Positions 10,776-20,356 of a stretch of DNA of 64,000 bases are shown in pieces. The position numbers and the translations under genes were made by a program. The DNA is taken from positions 1 to 64,000 of the forward strand of contig JAEKLF010000033.1 of NCBI GenBank assembly GCA_019509985.1. Direction: 5' to 3'. Below the pieces are notes generated by a model, which had not been told where the DNA came from, searched no databases, and saw nothing but the letters and a program-made list of their open reading frames with translations. Source of the DNA: Burkholderiales bacterium. Lineage in GTDB: Bacteria; Pseudomonadota; Gammaproteobacteria; Burkholderiales; Burkholderiaceae_C. How positions within the stretch are numbered: the stretch's first letter is position 1; the number at the start of each line of letters is the position of its first letter.

Positions 10776-10986
10776 ACCCGCTGAGCCGGCCGTCGGCAGC
10801 GCCCAACCGGGCGTTGCCGGCGACACCGCAAAGCCGGTTCGGCGGCAGTCCCCGGCTGCCGTGATTTCCTCACGGGCGGGACACCCCCAACTCGGTAATC
10901 CGACCGACCGATGCCCCTGACGGGTGCGTACATTCTTGGCTCTGCCTCGCCCGACGCGAGGCCCCTGAATCCAAGCCACGCACCGC

Positions 10987-11772
10987 ATGAACATCCGCGT
11001 CCTGGGCTGCTCCGGCGCCATTGCCGCCGGCTACAAGACCACCGCCTTCCTGCTCGACGACGATGTCCTCATCGACGCCGGCACCGGCGTGGGCGACCTG
11101 CCGCTGGACGCGCTGGCGGCCATCGACCACATCCTGCTCAGCCATTCCCATCTGGACCATGTGCTGGGCATCCCGCTGCTGGCCGACGCCGTGCTGCGCC
11201 TGCGCGTCGCCGCCGGCCGCCCGCCCATACAGGTCCACGCGCTGCCCCAGACCTTGGCCGCACTGCGTCAACACATCTTCAACGGTGCCATCTGGCCCGA
11301 CTTCACGGCCCTGCCCAGCCGTGAGGCGCCGGTGCTCAGCCTGCACCCCTTCCAGATCGGTGACCGCCTGGACCTCGACGGCCGCATCATCGAAGTCCTG
11401 CCGGCGATCCACACCGTGCCCGCCGTGGGCTTCGCCGTTGATGGCGGTGCTGAAGCTGACCACGCCCACTGGGTCTTCACCGGCGACACCGGTCCCAATC
11501 CGGCGCTGTGGCGCCGCCTGGCCGAACTGCGCCTGTCCCACCTCGTCATCGAGACCGCCTTCAGCGACGACGAGGCCGAGGTCGCCCACGTCAGCAAACA
11601 TCTCCACCCGGCCGAACTCGGCCGCGAACTTCAGCAGCTGGCCGGCAGCGTGGACGTGCGCATCACGCACATCAAACCCGGCGAGATGGAAGCCGTCATG
11701 CAGGGCGTGCAGGCGCTGAACAGCCCGCACCGCATCAGCGCCTTGGCGGCTGGCCAGGAAATGTCGGTCTGA
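10987..11772 (+). CDS. MBL-fold hydrolase, class II cyclic-nucleotide phosphodiesterase-like
   Basis: A 261-residue metallo-beta-lactamase-fold hydrolase. The metal motif HSHLDH (His53, His55, Asp57, His58) and a later FTGDTGPNP Asp are present, as is a C-terminal ITHIKPGEME His. The overall pattern (MNIRVLGCSG start, DHILLSHSHLDHVLG) resembles class II 3',5'-cyclic nucleotide phosphodiesterases. The substrate is not proven. The 211 bp upstream hold two G+C-rich hairpins without T-runs and no gene. Confidence 0.82.
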   Translation: MNIRVLGCSGAIAAGYKTTAFLLDDDVLIDAGTGVGDLPLDALAAIDHILLSHSHLDHVLGIPLLADAVLRLRVAAGRPPIQVHALPQTLAALRQHIFNGAIWPDFTALPSREAPVLSLHPFQIGDRLDLDGRIIEVLPAIHTVPAVGFAVDGGAEADHAHWVFTGDTGPNPALWRRLAELRLSHLVIETAFSDDEAEVAHVSKHLHPAELGRELQQLAGSVDVRITHIKPGEMEAVMQGVQALNSPHRISALAAGQEMSV

Positions 11773-11799
11773 TCCGTCCAGCCTCCCTCCATCCCTCGA

Positions 11800-11825
11800 A
11801 CGGCGCCCTCATGGCGCCGTTTTTT
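11800..11825 (+). terminator. Intrinsic terminator after the MBL hydrolase gene
   Basis: An 8-bp stem ACGGCGCC / GGCGCCGT with a 5-nt loop runs into a T-run, 27 bp after the stop codon. It isolates the pilA control region from upstream transcription. Confidence 0.88.
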
Positions 11826-11830
11826 CATGG

Positions 11831-11898
11831 TGACGTTTCCCGTCCGCTGGGCGACAAGTGACGCAACGCGTCAGCGGGAAGTGACGTTTTTTGTCAGC
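11831..11898. promoter_or_regulatory. Three TGAC-N7-GTC(A) dyads, candidate PilR-type activator sites
   Basis: Three similar dyads lie upstream of the pilA promoter: TGAC-N7-GTCC at 11831-11845 and TGAC-N7-GTCA at 11859-11873 and 11882-11896. The last two sit in 20-bp near-repeats that both start AAGTGACG and end GTCAGC. They are 60-130 bp upstream of the -24 element, the usual place for enhancer-binding proteins. PilR-type sites in other species contain related TGTC/GACA half-sites. The repeat is seen; PilR binding is inferred. Confidence 0.6.
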
Positions 11899-11956
11899 TC
11901 AAGGCCGTCAGCATGCAAATTCGTGCGGTTTCGCACGGGCCGTGGCGCCCATAAAG

Positions 11957-11973
11957 CTGGCACGCCCCCTGCA
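11957..11973 (+). promoter_or_regulatory. Sigma-54 (-24/-12) promoter of pilA
   Basis: CTGGCACGCCCCCTGCA matches the sigma-54 consensus TGGCACG-N4-TTGCA with one change (C for T at the first -12 position). The GG and GC pairs have the required spacing. It predicts a start near 11984 and a leader of about 37 nt before pilA. A small hairpin (CGTGCG-GTTT-CGCACG, 11922-11937) lies between it and the upstream dyads. Confidence 0.87.
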
Positions 11974-12020
11974 TTCAAGGGGTCTGCCCCCTCCCACCAA
12001 ACACTCGCTGGAGTATCGAC

Positions 12021-12488
12021 ATGCAACTGAAAGCACGCGCCCAACAAGGCTTCACCCTGATCGAACTGATGATCGTCGTGGCCATCATCGGCATCCTGGC
12101 TGCTGTGGCCCTGCCGCAGTACCGCACCTATACGACCCGCGCTAAGGCTGCAAACGCCATCACGGTGGCTGACGCCTACAAGACCGCCGTCGCGCTGTGC
12201 ATTCAGGAACAAGGCGGCTCGAACACCGGCTGCGACAGCGGCAAGCTCGGCATCCCGGACATTACCAACTTCAAGGCCACCAAGGAAGTAGCTAGCATTG
12301 ACTCGATCACCAACGGCACCATCGTGATCAAGTTGGCAGACATCGGCGGCTCGGGAGCTGATGCCACCGTCGGCAAGACGATCACTTTCGAGCCGGGCAA
12401 TGTCGTCGGTGATGCGGTGTTCTGGAAGACAACGACCACCGTTACGGACCCCGTCGTCAAGGGTGCGATCGAGAAGAACAACACCTGA
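12021..12488 (+). CDS. pilA: Type IV major pilin PilA
   Basis: The 155-residue precursor of the major type IVa pilin. The prepilin peptidase site is [15 protein letters not shown]: cleavage after Gly10 exposes Phe, and Glu at mature position 5 is present. The first 30 mature residues form the hydrophobic assembly helix. Two Cys residues lie close together in the first globular segment ([13 protein letters not shown]), and there is no C-terminal disulfide loop. GGAG lies 7 nt before the ATG. Transcription is probably sigma-54 dependent and ends at the hairpin at 12530. A Ser/Thr-rich head and the downstream genes suggest O-glycosylation. Confidence 0.94.
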   Translation: MQLKARAQQGFTLIELMIVVAIIGILAAVALPQYRTYTTRAKAANAITVADAYKTAVALCIQEQGGSNTGCDSGKLGIPDITNFKATKEVASIDSITNGTIVIKLADIGGSGADATVGKTITFEPGNVVGDAVFWKTTTTVTDPVVKGAIEKNNT

Positions 12489-12529
12489 CCTGGTCAGCAT
12501 CTCTTGCCGCTCGCCGCGGCATTTGTGAA

Positions 12530-12556
12530 AAAGGGGCTTCGGCCCCTTTCTCTTTT
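12530..12556 (+). terminator. Intrinsic terminator after pilA
   Basis: An 8-bp stem AAAGGGGC / GCCCCTTT closed by a UUCG tetraloop is followed by TCTCTTTT. It lies 41 bp after pilA and probably gives pilA a short abundant transcript, with reduced read-through into the next gene. Confidence 0.9.
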
Positions 12557-12570
12557 GGACTTCTTGACTC

Positions 12571-14460
12571 ATGCGTGACCGATGCCATCTGCGGACGCTG
12601 GCCTGCGTGCTGGCGGTCCTGGCGTTCATGTTGTTGGCCCACCCTTACCAAGGCGTGTTCCACGACGGCGTTCTCTACATGGGCCAGGCCCTGCTGCATG
12701 GACAGGTGCCGGGCCTCAGCCACGACATGTTCTTCGTGGGCGGTTCGCAGGACCGCTATTCCATCTACAGCCGTCTGGTCGCACCCCTCTATGAGCACTT
12801 AGGGCGGTTGTTTACCCATGTCAGCTTGCTGCTGACGAGTTGGTTGCTGACGCTGGGCGCCGTGTGGGTGCTGCTTCGGCGTTTCGAGCCGGCTGTGTTG
12901 ACCCGGCTCTGGGGTGTGCTCGCTTTCGCGGTGATGTCGCCCATCTACGGTGGCGATTGGATCATCAGCTATAGCGAGACCTTCGTCACCGCCCGCAGCT
13001 TTGCCGAGCCGGCCTTGTTGTGGGGCTTGGTGGCGCTGCTCAACAACCAGCGGCGACTGGCCTTTGTCCTGCAGATGCTGGGCGCGCTTTTCCACCCCTT
13101 GATTGCGCTGCCGATGATGGCAGTGAGCTGGTTTTTCCTGGCCCGCACAGATCGCCGCTGGCTGTGGTTGCTCGCGGGCGTTCCTGTCGTTTTGATGCTC
13201 GCCGTCGTGGGCATCTCGCCCTGGGATGGTCTGCTGAAAACCTATCCGCCTTACTGGTGGTCGCTCGTCGAGACGAGAAACTCGTTGGCGCTGGTGCTGC
13301 AATGGGCGCCGCGAGATCACCTGATCATGCTGCAGGACGTGTTGATCCTGTGGGCCGTGATCCGCCTGCGACCGGCCGACCCATGGACGCGCCTGCTCTG
13401 GGCGAGCATCGTCGCAATGCTCGCGTTGCTGGCGTTGAGCATCCTTGGTGCCGATGCCCTGCATTCCGTTTTGCTGACGCAGTTGCAACTTTGGCGTGTC
13501 CACTGGGTTCCGCACCTGTTGGCGATGACGATGGCGCCCTGGTTGGTTTTCAGGCTCTGGCAGCGTGGCGGGCTCTGGCAAGCCAGCGCCAGCGCGCTGA
13601 TTCTCACGCTGGTCAATGCGCACATCGGTACTGGACATGGTTTGGCGACCCTCTCCCTGTGGGGGCTGACATCGCTGGTTGCATGGCGCGTGCAAGGTAT
13701 TTCCAAGGCCGTGGCGAGGTTGGTTTGCATCAGCATCCTGCTCTGTGCACTGGCGCTCTCGGCTTACCAATTGAACGCCTTGCTGCAGCAGATGAGCTGG
13801 TATTTGCCCCGCGCCGGTTGGGTTGATCGATTCGCCAAGATCGCCGCCTTTCCCGTGCTGGCTTTGGGCGGCTTCGCGGCATTGCAGTACATCGCGAACA
13901 AGAGCCGCGGAGGCGCCATTGCGGCGCTTGGCATGAGCGCGCTGCTGATGACCGCAGCAGCTTCGACGTGGGATCAGCGCACCGACCTGGCACGCGCGGT
14001 CGAAGAAGCACCCGCCCAACCACCGCATCCCTTCATCGCTCATTTGCCAGCCAACGCCAGCGTCTACTGGCCCAAGGAACTGGCAGCGGTGTGGGGGCTT
14101 CTTGAACGTCCGAGCCATTATTCGCAGCCCCAAGGCGCTGGCGTGCTGTTCAACCGGGATACGGGACTTCTGTTCGGTTCGCGCAACGAGACGTACCGCC
14201 GCATCAACGAGGATCGTGAACAGTGTCTGACCGGCGCCCAGCTCACGCGCGATCTCGCCGCCCGCCGTCGCTGCGAAGTGCCCTCGCTGGAACGTCTGAC
14301 CACGCTGTGCAGCCAGCTTGACGCTCCCGACTTCGTGGTGCTGCGCGACCGACTGACCATCGAACCCATAGCCACGTGGCGGCTGCCCGATCATCGAGAA
14401 CTGCCGCAAACCTACGCCCTCTATGCTTGCTCCCGCCTCAAGCTCGCCGGACTCCCCTGA
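12571..14460 (+). CDS. Polytopic membrane protein, possible GT-C-type glycosyltransferase
   Basis: I do not recognise a named family for this 629-residue protein. About 12 hydrophobic segments span residues 10-460, then a soluble domain of about 160 residues follows. The first extracytoplasmic loop carries acidic residues near the membrane (FHDGVLYMGQALLHG; DMFFVGG), the layout of GT-C glycosyltransferases that use polyprenyl-linked sugars. The soluble tail holds several Cys and the pattern LPANASVYWPKELAAVWG. It lies directly after pilA and 1 bp before gtrA, which points to pilin or polysaccharide modification. The GT-C assignment is an inference; other lipid-linked sugar processing roles are possible. 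Confidence 0.6.
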   Translation: MRDRCHLRTLACVLAVLAFMLLAHPYQGVFHDGVLYMGQALLHGQVPGLSHDMFFVGGSQDRYSIYSRLVAPLYEHLGRLFTHVSLLLTSWLLTLGAVWVLLRRFEPAVLTRLWGVLAFAVMSPIYGGDWIISYSETFVTARSFAEPALLWGLVALLNNQRRLAFVLQMLGALFHPLIALPMMAVSWFFLARTDRRWLWLLAGVPVVLMLAVVGISPWDGLLKTYPPYWWSLVETRNSLALVLQWAPRDHLIMLQDVLILWAVIRLRPADPWTRLLWASIVAMLALLALSILGADALHSVLLTQLQLWRVHWVPHLLAMTMAPWLVFRLWQRGGLWQASASALILTLVNAHIGTGHGLATLSLWGLTSLVAWRVQGISKAVARLVCISILLCALALSAYQLNALLQQMSWYLPRAGWVDRFAKIAAFPVLALGGFAALQYIANKSRGGAIAALGMSALLMTAAASTWDQRTDLARAVEEAPAQPPHPFIAHLPANASVYWPKELAAVWGLLERPSHYSQPQGAGVLFNRDTGLLFGSRNETYRRINEDREQCLTGAQLTRDLAARRRCEVPSLERLTTLCSQLDAPDFVVLRDRLTIEPIATWRLPDHRELPQTYALYACSRLKLAGLP

Positions 14461-14461
14461 C

Positions 14462-14872
14462 ATGCCCGCAACGGCGCGCGAATTTCTGCGCTACTTTGCA
14501 GCCAGTGCCGCGGCACTGGCGCTGGACACGGCGGTATTCAAGCTGGGTCTGTCCCTGGGAATCCATCTCGCAGTCGCCGCATGCCTGGGTTTCAGCTTCG
14601 GCCTTGTGCTGATCTACATCATCAGCAGCCGCCACGTCTTCTCCCAACACCGACTGCGCAACCGCCGCAACGAGTTCGCACTGTTCGCGCTGATCGGCGT
14701 GGCTGGACTGCTGTTGACCGAGGCACTGCTGTGGCTGCTGGTCAAGCAGCTCGGCGCGGCGCCGGTGGCGGCCAAGCTGACCAGCGCCTGCGGCGTCTTC
14801 CTCTTCAACTTCGCGTTGCGCAAGGCGCTCCTGTTCACCGCCCCCCGCACGGCGCTCAGCCCGCAGGCATGA
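14462..14872 (+). CDS. GtrA-family membrane protein
   Basis: A 136-residue protein with four predicted membrane helices, of the GtrA family thought to flip or present undecaprenyl-phosphate-linked sugars. Recognisable features are [19 protein letters not shown] at the N-terminus, the central [20 protein letters not shown] and the terminal [16 protein letters not shown]. Start at 14462 is 1 bp after the upstream stop; an earlier in-frame ATG (14423) would overlap the previous gene. Its stop overlaps the next start (ATGA), so it is translationally coupled to the FAD protein. Confidence 0.85.
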   Translation: MPATAREFLRYFAASAAALALDTAVFKLGLSLGIHLAVAACLGFSFGLVLIYIISSRHVFSQHRLRNRRNEFALFALIGVAGLLLTEALLWLLVKQLGAAPVAAKLTSACGVFLFNFALRKALLFTAPRTALSPQA

Positions 14873-16440
14873 CCCAGCCTTCCACCCTCATCATCGGCGC
14901 CGGCCCCGCCGGCCTCACCGCCGGCCTCGAACTGCTGCGCGCCGGCTATCCCCAGGTCACCATCCTCGAAGCCACCGACGCCATCGGCGGCATCTCCAAG
15001 ACGGTCAACTACAAGGGCAACCGCATCGACATCGGCGGCCACCGTTTCTTCTCGAAGTCGGACTGGGTGATGGACTGGTGGCGCGACGTGCTGCCCGTCG
15101 CCAAGCCAACCGGCAGCAACGGCGACGCGCGCCTGGCTTACCAGGGCCAGCAGCGCCTGCTCGGTGGGCACGAAGCCACGGCCAGCGAGGCGGATGACGC
15201 CGTCATGCTGATCCGCAATCGCCAGTCGCGCATCTACTTCGGCGGCAACTTCTTCGACTACCCGCTCAAGCCGAGCATGGACCTGGTCGCAAAGATGGGT
15301 CCGCTGCGCTGCCTGCAATTTGCCGGCAGCTACGTGGTCGCGGCCGCGCGGCCCATCAGCCCTGAGCAGACGCTGGAAGACTTTTTCGTCAACCGCTTCG
15401 GCCGCCAGCTCTATCTGCAGTTCTTCAAGGACTACACGGAGAAGGTCTGGGGCGTGCCTTGCCGCGACATCAGTGCGGACTGGGGCGCGCAGCGCATCAA
15501 GAGCCTGTCCATCGGCAGCGCGGCCAAGCAGGCGCTGAAGAAGATCGTCACGGGCAAGACCGACGCCCAGCACACCTCGCTGATCGAGAGCTTCCTCTAT
15601 CCCAAGTACGGCCCCGGCCAGATGTGGGAGACAGCCGCGACCGAGTTCGAGCGCCGCGGCGGTCGGCTGCTGCGCGGCTGGATGGTCGACGAAATCCATC
15701 GCCAGGAACGTCGCGTCGAGCGCGTCGTCGCACGCGGCACCGACGGCCAGCGCCAGAGCTTCGACGCCAGCGCCGTCGTCTCGACGATGCCCATCCGTGA
15801 ACTCGCCCAGGCGCTCCGTCCCGCTGCCGATGCCCCGGCGCTCAGCATCGCGTCGGGCCTCGAATACCGCGACTTCATCACCGTCGGCCTGCTCTACCGC
15901 CGCATGAGCCCGAAGGTGTCCGGCAAGGCGCGTTGCGTGACGGACAACTGGATCTACATCCAGGAGCCCGGCGTCAAGGTCGGCCGTGTGCAGGTCTTCA
16001 ACAACTGGAGCCCTTACATGGTGGCCGACCCCGACACGGTCTGGCTGGGGCTGGAGTTCTTCGCCCGCGATGACGACGCGCTGTGGGCCATGAACGACGA
16101 GGCCCTGAAGGCCCTGGCCGTGCGAGAGATGCAGCAGCTGGGCATGGCCGACGAAGCCGAATTGCTGGACGCGACCGTGCTGCGCATGCCCAAGGCTTAC
16201 CCGGGCTATTTCGGTGCCGCCTTCCAGCGCTTTGACGAACTGCGTGGCTGGCTGGACGGCCTGGACAACCTCTTCCTGTGCGGCCGCAACGGCATGCACC
16301 GCTACAACAACCAGGACCACTCCATGCTGTCCGCGCGCCTGGCCGCGCAGGCCATCATGAACGGTGGTGTCGGGCGCGAAGCAATCTGGTCCGTCAACAT
16401 CGACGACGACTACCACGAGGAAGCGCCGACGAAGAACTGA
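14869..16440 (+). CDS. FAD-dependent oxidoreductase (UDP-galactopyranose mutase/protoporphyrinogen oxidase-like)
   Basis: A 523-residue flavoprotein. The dinucleotide-binding motif [10 protein letters not shown] (10-19) is followed by [19 protein letters not shown] and [13 protein letters not shown], the pattern of amine-oxidase/UDP-galactopyranose-mutase-like proteins found in surface polysaccharide clusters. The C-terminus has [19 protein letters not shown], which closes the FAD site. It is coupled to gtrA and lies 19 bp before the oligosaccharyltransferase. A role in modifying a lipid-linked sugar is likely from context; the substrate is not visible. Confidence 0.78.
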   Translation: MTQPSTLIIGAGPAGLTAGLELLRAGYPQVTILEATDAIGGISKTVNYKGNRIDIGGHRFFSKSDWVMDWWRDVLPVAKPTGSNGDARLAYQGQQRLLGGHEATASEADDAVMLIRNRQSRIYFGGNFFDYPLKPSMDLVAKMGPLRCLQFAGSYVVAAARPISPEQTLEDFFVNRFGRQLYLQFFKDYTEKVWGVPCRDISADWGAQRIKSLSIGSAAKQALKKIVTGKTDAQHTSLIESFLYPKYGPGQMWETAATEFERRGGRLLRGWMVDEIHRQERRVERVVARGTDGQRQSFDASAVVSTMPIRELAQALRPAADAPALSIASGLEYRDFITVGLLYRRMSPKVSGKARCVTDNWIYIQEPGVKVGRVQVFNNWSPYMVADPDTVWLGLEFFARDDDALWAMNDEALKALAVREMQQLGMADEAELLDATVLRMPKAYPGYFGAAFQRFDELRGWLDGLDNLFLCGRNGMHRYNNQDHSMLSARLAAQAIMNGGVGREAIWSVNIDDDYHEEAPTKN

Positions 16441-16459
16441 AGGCCAGGGCCGCAGGCCC

Positions 16460-18190
16460 ATGCCATCATCCGCGCCCATGTCCAGTCAGACCTCCGCCCC
16501 CGCCGAGGCCGCGCCGCTCGGCGCCGTCATTGCCCTTGTCGCGGCCGCCACGCTGCCGCCGCTGCTGGCCTTCAACCAGACCCCCGCGGCGACGCTCTAC
16601 AACCAGCTGCTGGCCCTCGCCGGCTGGGGTGCCGTGCTGCTGCTGTGGGCGCGCGCCGCACCGGGCTGGCGCGCCGGCCTGAAGAGCCCGGCCGCAGCGG
16701 CACTGGCCCTGCTGCTCGCCGCGCCGCTGAGCTCCGTCGCCGGGCGCTCGCTGCCGCTATCACTGGGCCTGAGCGCCACCGCCGTCATCGGCGCCGGGCT
16801 GGCGGCCCTGCTGCTGGCCCAGGGTTTGTCGCGCGAGACGCGTCTGCGGGCCGCCGAAGCGCTGTGCTGGGGCCTGCTGCTGTCAGGCGTGCTCAGCGTC
16901 GCCGTCAGCGTCGTGCAGGTCTTCGCGTCCGAGTGGGCCGACGGCAATGTCATCGCGCGCTCCGGCGTGGTCGGCAGCGCCGTCGGCAACCTGCGTCAGC
17001 CCAACCACCTGGCCAGCCTGATGATGTGGGCGTCCATCGGTGCCGTCTTCGTGACCGAGAAGCGTGGCTGGCGCCTGGCGCTCGCACCGCTGCTCTGCGC
17101 CTTCGCCTTCACCGTCGTGCTGAGCGCTTCGCGCACCGGCTATATCGGCGTCGGGATGCTGGCACTCTGGGGTGTCATTGACCGCAGGCTGTCGCGCAGC
17201 GCGCGTCTCGCGCTGCTCATGACTCCGCTGATGCTGGGCGTCAGCTGGTGGCTGATGTCGATGTGGTCGGCAGAAAGCGGTCACGCCTTCCGGGCCGCCT
17301 CGCGGCTGGCCGAGGGCGCGGGTTCGCCGTCGCGCCTGGCCATCCTGCGCGACGCCTGGGCGCTGACGCTGGCCCATCCCTGGCTCGGCGTCGGCTGGGG
17401 CGAGTTCAATTTCGCCTGGAGCCTGACACCCTTCCCGACACGACCCATCGCCTTCTTCGACCACACCCACAACCTGCCCGCGCAGCTTGCCGTCGAGCTC
17501 GGCCTGCCGTGGGCCGGCGCGGTGCTCGTGTTGTTCGGCTGGGCGCTGTTGCGGGCCTGGCGCGGTGCCACGCAAGCGGATGCCGATGCACCGCTGCGCC
17601 GCGCCGCACTGATGGTCGTGCTGACCATCGGCCTGCACAGCCTGCTCGAATACCCGCTCTGGTACGCCTACTTCCTGCTGCCGGCTTGCTTCGCGCTCGG
17701 CCTGGCGCTGCCTGCCAGCGACAGCGCCAAGCCAGCCGGTGGTGCACTCTGGTCCGTGCTCGGCACCCTGCTGATCGCCGGGAGCGCCTTCGCGCTGTGG
17801 GACTACCACCGCATCGTCGTCATCTATGCGCCCAGCGAAGACGCCGTGCCGCTGAACGAGCGCATCGCCACCGGCCAGCGCTCGCTGTTCTTCAGCCACC
17901 AGGCCGATTACGCCGCCGCCACCAGCCTGCCACCCGGCCCGGCGGCGCTCGCCGCCGCCCGCCGCACCGCCTTCAATCTCATCGACGCACGCCTGCTGAT
18001 GCACTGGTCGCGCTCGCTCGAAAGCACCGGCGACATCACCGGCGCCCGCTACCTCGCCGACCGACTGCGCGAGTTCCGCAACCCGACCGGCGACACCTGG
18101 TTCGCGAGCTGCGGCGACGCAGCCTCGGCGGCAGCCATGCCGCAATGCCAGCCGGCGTCGGCGGTGATCGACTGGCGAACGCTACGCTGA
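16460..18190 (+). CDS. PglL/Wzy-type O-oligosaccharyltransferase or O-antigen ligase
   Basis: A 576-residue polytopic membrane protein of the Wzy_C superfamily. Visible family motifs are [31 protein letters not shown], the catalytic-loop pattern [19 protein letters not shown] with His335 and His337, and [14 protein letters not shown]. The last two are characteristic of PglL/PilO-like protein O-glycosyltransferases, which move glycans from undecaprenyl pyrophosphate to pilin in the periplasm. A soluble tail of about 130 residues follows. Location in the pilA block favours pilin as acceptor; O-antigen ligation is the alternative. MSSQ at 16478 is an alternative start. It overlaps the convergent moaC by 9 bp. 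Confidence 0.85.
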   Translation: MPSSAPMSSQTSAPAEAAPLGAVIALVAAATLPPLLAFNQTPAATLYNQLLALAGWGAVLLLWARAAPGWRAGLKSPAAAALALLLAAPLSSVAGRSLPLSLGLSATAVIGAGLAALLLAQGLSRETRLRAAEALCWGLLLSGVLSVAVSVVQVFASEWADGNVIARSGVVGSAVGNLRQPNHLASLMMWASIGAVFVTEKRGWRLALAPLLCAFAFTVVLSASRTGYIGVGMLALWGVIDRRLSRSARLALLMTPLMLGVSWWLMSMWSAESGHAFRAASRLAEGAGSPSRLAILRDAWALTLAHPWLGVGWGEFNFAWSLTPFPTRPIAFFDHTHNLPAQLAVELGLPWAGAVLVLFGWALLRAWRGATQADADAPLRRAALMVVLTIGLHSLLEYPLWYAYFLLPACFALGLALPASDSAKPAGGALWSVLGTLLIAGSAFALWDYHRIVVIYAPSEDAVPLNERIATGQRSLFFSHQADYAAATSLPPGPAALAAARRTAFNLIDARLLMHWSRSLESTGDITGARYLADRLREFRNPTGDTWFASCGDAASAAAMPQCQPASAVIDWRTLR

Positions 18191-18670
18191 GGTCGCAGCG
18201 CGCCAGTCGCCCGACTTCCCACCCTGCTTCTCCAGCACCCGCACCTGCCCGATGACCATGCCGCGGTCGGCGGCCTTGCACATGTCGTAGATGGTCAGCA
18301 GGCCGACCTGCACGGCGCACAGCGCCTCCATCTCGACGCCGGTGCGGCCCAGCGTCTCGACCTGGGCGCGGCACAGCACGCGGTGGCCGGGCTCGTCGAG
18401 TTCGAAGTCGACCGCGACACGAGTGATCGGCAGCGGGTGGCACAGCGGTACGAGGTCGGCGCAGCGCTTGGCGCCCTGGATGGCCGCGATGCGCGCGACG
18501 CCCAGCACATCGCCCTTCTTGGCCGTGCCGCTGGCGATCAGCGCCAGGGTCTCGGGCTTCATGCGGATCTCGCCGGCCGCGACTGCGACGCGGTGCGTTT
18601 CGGCCTTGGCCGACACGTCCACCATGTGGGCCTGGCCCTGGGCGTCGAAGTGGGTCAGCGGGGTCGTCAT
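18182..18670 (-). CDS. moaC: Cyclic pyranopterin monophosphate synthase MoaC
   Basis: MoaC converts the MoaA product (3',8-cyclo-7,8-dihydro-GTP) to cyclic pyranopterin monophosphate in molybdenum cofactor synthesis. The 162-residue protein starts [16 protein letters not shown] and has the active-site segments [29 protein letters not shown] and IYDMCKA. The ATG at 18670 is preferred over an in-frame TTG four codons upstream. It is divergent from the BepA-like gene; no other moa gene is in the window. Confidence 0.96.
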   Translation of the reverse strand: MTTPLTHFDAQGQAHMVDVSAKAETHRVAVAAGEIRMKPETLALIASGTAKKGDVLGVARIAAIQGAKRCADLVPLCHPLPITRVAVDFELDEPGHRVLCRAQVETLGRTGVEMEALCAVQVGLLTIYDMCKAADRGMVIGQVRVLEKQGGKSGDWRAATSA

Positions 18671-18744
18671 GCCAAGAAACAATCAGGAAACCGAGTTGGA
18701 GGCATCATAGACAGCCGGCTGCTGCCGGCCGGAGTCCCTGCTCG

Positions 18745-20352
18745 ATGAAGAAGTCCCTTGCCTCCCGCGCCCTTGCCTCCCTGCTTTCGGCCGCCTTCCT
18801 GGTGCTGCCCGGGGCGCCGCTGAACGCCCAGGTCAACCTGCCGGCCCTGGGCGACTCGGTGTCGCAGGACCTCGACGTCGGCGCCGAGCGGCGCCTGGGC
18901 GACCAGGTCATGCGCCAGATCCGCATCGATCCGGATTACGTGCAGGACCCACTGCTGCAGGAGTACCTCGAAGGCATCTGGACGCCCCTCGTCGCCGCCG
19001 CGCGCAAGCTCGGCCACATCGGCGACGAGACGCAGGCGCGTTTCGCGTGGGAACCCTTCCTCGTACGCGACAAGAGCGTCAATGCCTTCGCGCTGCCGGG
19101 TGGTTTCGTCGGTACCCACCTTGGCCTCATCGCGATGACGACCTCGCGCGACGAGCTCGCCTCGGTGCTCGGCCATGAGCTCTCGCACATCACGCAGCGC
19201 CACATCGCGCGCCGCATCGCGGGCGATTCGCGCAACAGCATGGTCGCCATCGCCGGCCTGCTGCTCGGCATCCTGGCCGCGTCGCGCGGCAACATCGAGA
19301 TGGCCAATGCCGGCATCGTCAGCGGCCAGGCGGCGGCGACGCAGCTGTCGCTGAACTTCTCGCGCGACATGGAGCGCGAGGCCGACCGCGTCGGCTTCAA
19401 CGTGATGACCGAGGCCGGCTTCGCGCCCAGCGGCATGGTCAGCATGTTCGAGCGCATGGAGCAGGCCTATCACCTGATGGACAACGGCGCCTACCCTTAT
19501 CTGCGCTCGCATCCGTTGACGAGCGAGCGCATCGGCGACGCCCGCACCAAGCTCGCGCTGCTGCCCTTCGAGCGCCCGCGCGGCCTGGCCGAGCATGCGC
19601 TGATGGCGGCCCGCTCGCGCGTGCTGATGGACCCGCGCGTCGAAGCCTGGAAGGTGCTGGAGAACTATGACGCCGGTGCGCGCAACCTGAAGGATGGCGG
19701 CAGCGGCTATGAGCAGCTCGGCGCGCGCTATGCGGCCGCGCTGTCGTCCATCAAGCTGCGCAACTTCACCCGCGCCGAGGCCTCGCTGCACAGCGCCGAG
19801 CTGACGCTGCAGCTCATCAGCCCGAACGCCGCCGAGACGGCCGCGGCCAGCCGGGTGCTGACCTACCTGCGCGCCGAGCTGGCCCAGGCGCGCGAGCGGC
19901 CGGCCGATGGCCTGGCTGCCCTGGACACGCTGCAGGGCGAGAAGTCCCGGCCGATGCTGCTGCAACGGGTCGGCCTGGCGTTGGCCTCGGGCCCTGCGTC
20001 GGTTTCCGGTCCGGCGCTGCGCGAGGCGGCGGATGCGCTGCAGACCCATGTCAGCCTGGACCCCAACGACGCGCTGGCCTGGTCGGAGTTGGCACTGATC
20101 TGGGAGAAGCTCGGCCAGCCGCTGCGCGCCGTGCGCGCCCGCGCCGAGACGCATGCGGCCGCGGGCGACCTGAACGGCGCCATCGACCGCCTGCGCTCCG
20201 GCCTGCGCCAGTCGCGCGGGCCCGACGCCGACCAGGTCGAGGCCTCGGTCATCGACGCGCGGCTGCGCACGCTGGTCTACCAGCGCCAGGGCATCCTGGC
20301 CGAGATGTACCGCGGCCGCTACATCCCGCCGGACGTCGAATTGCCGAACTGA
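18745..20352 (+). CDS. bepA: M48 metalloprotease with TPR domain, BepA-like
   Basis: A 535-residue periplasmic protease that, in its relatives, supports outer-membrane protein and LptD assembly and degrades stalled intermediates. A signal peptide covers about 1-28 (LPGAPLNAQ). The zinc motif HELSH is at 144-148, and the third ligand lies in the EREAD segment (210-214). The C-terminal 200 residues are Ala/Leu-rich helical repeats (TPR-like). The length exceeds E. coli BepA (487). Confidence 0.88.
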   Translation: MKKSLASRALASLLSAAFLVLPGAPLNAQVNLPALGDSVSQDLDVGAERRLGDQVMRQIRIDPDYVQDPLLQEYLEGIWTPLVAAARKLGHIGDETQARFAWEPFLVRDKSVNAFALPGGFVGTHLGLIAMTTSRDELASVLGHELSHITQRHIARRIAGDSRNSMVAIAGLLLGILAASRGNIEMANAGIVSGQAAATQLSLNFSRDMEREADRVGFNVMTEAGFAPSGMVSMFERMEQAYHLMDNGAYPYLRSHPLTSERIGDARTKLALLPFERPRGLAEHALMAARSRVLMDPRVEAWKVLENYDAGARNLKDGGSGYEQLGARYAAALSSIKLRNFTRAEASLHSAELTLQLISPNAAETAAASRVLTYLRAELAQARERPADGLAALDTLQGEKSRPMLLQRVGLALASGPASVSGPALREAADALQTHVSLDPNDALAWSELALIWEKLGQPLRAVRARAETHAAAGDLNGAIDRLRSGLRQSRGPDADQVEASVIDARLRTLVYQRQGILAEMYRGRYIPPDVELPN

Positions 20353-20356
20353 CGGC

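Noticed and set aside
10776..10986. Two G+C-rich hairpins before the MBL gene as a riboswitch.
   Set aside because: They match no riboswitch core I know and have no T-run or anti-terminator partner.
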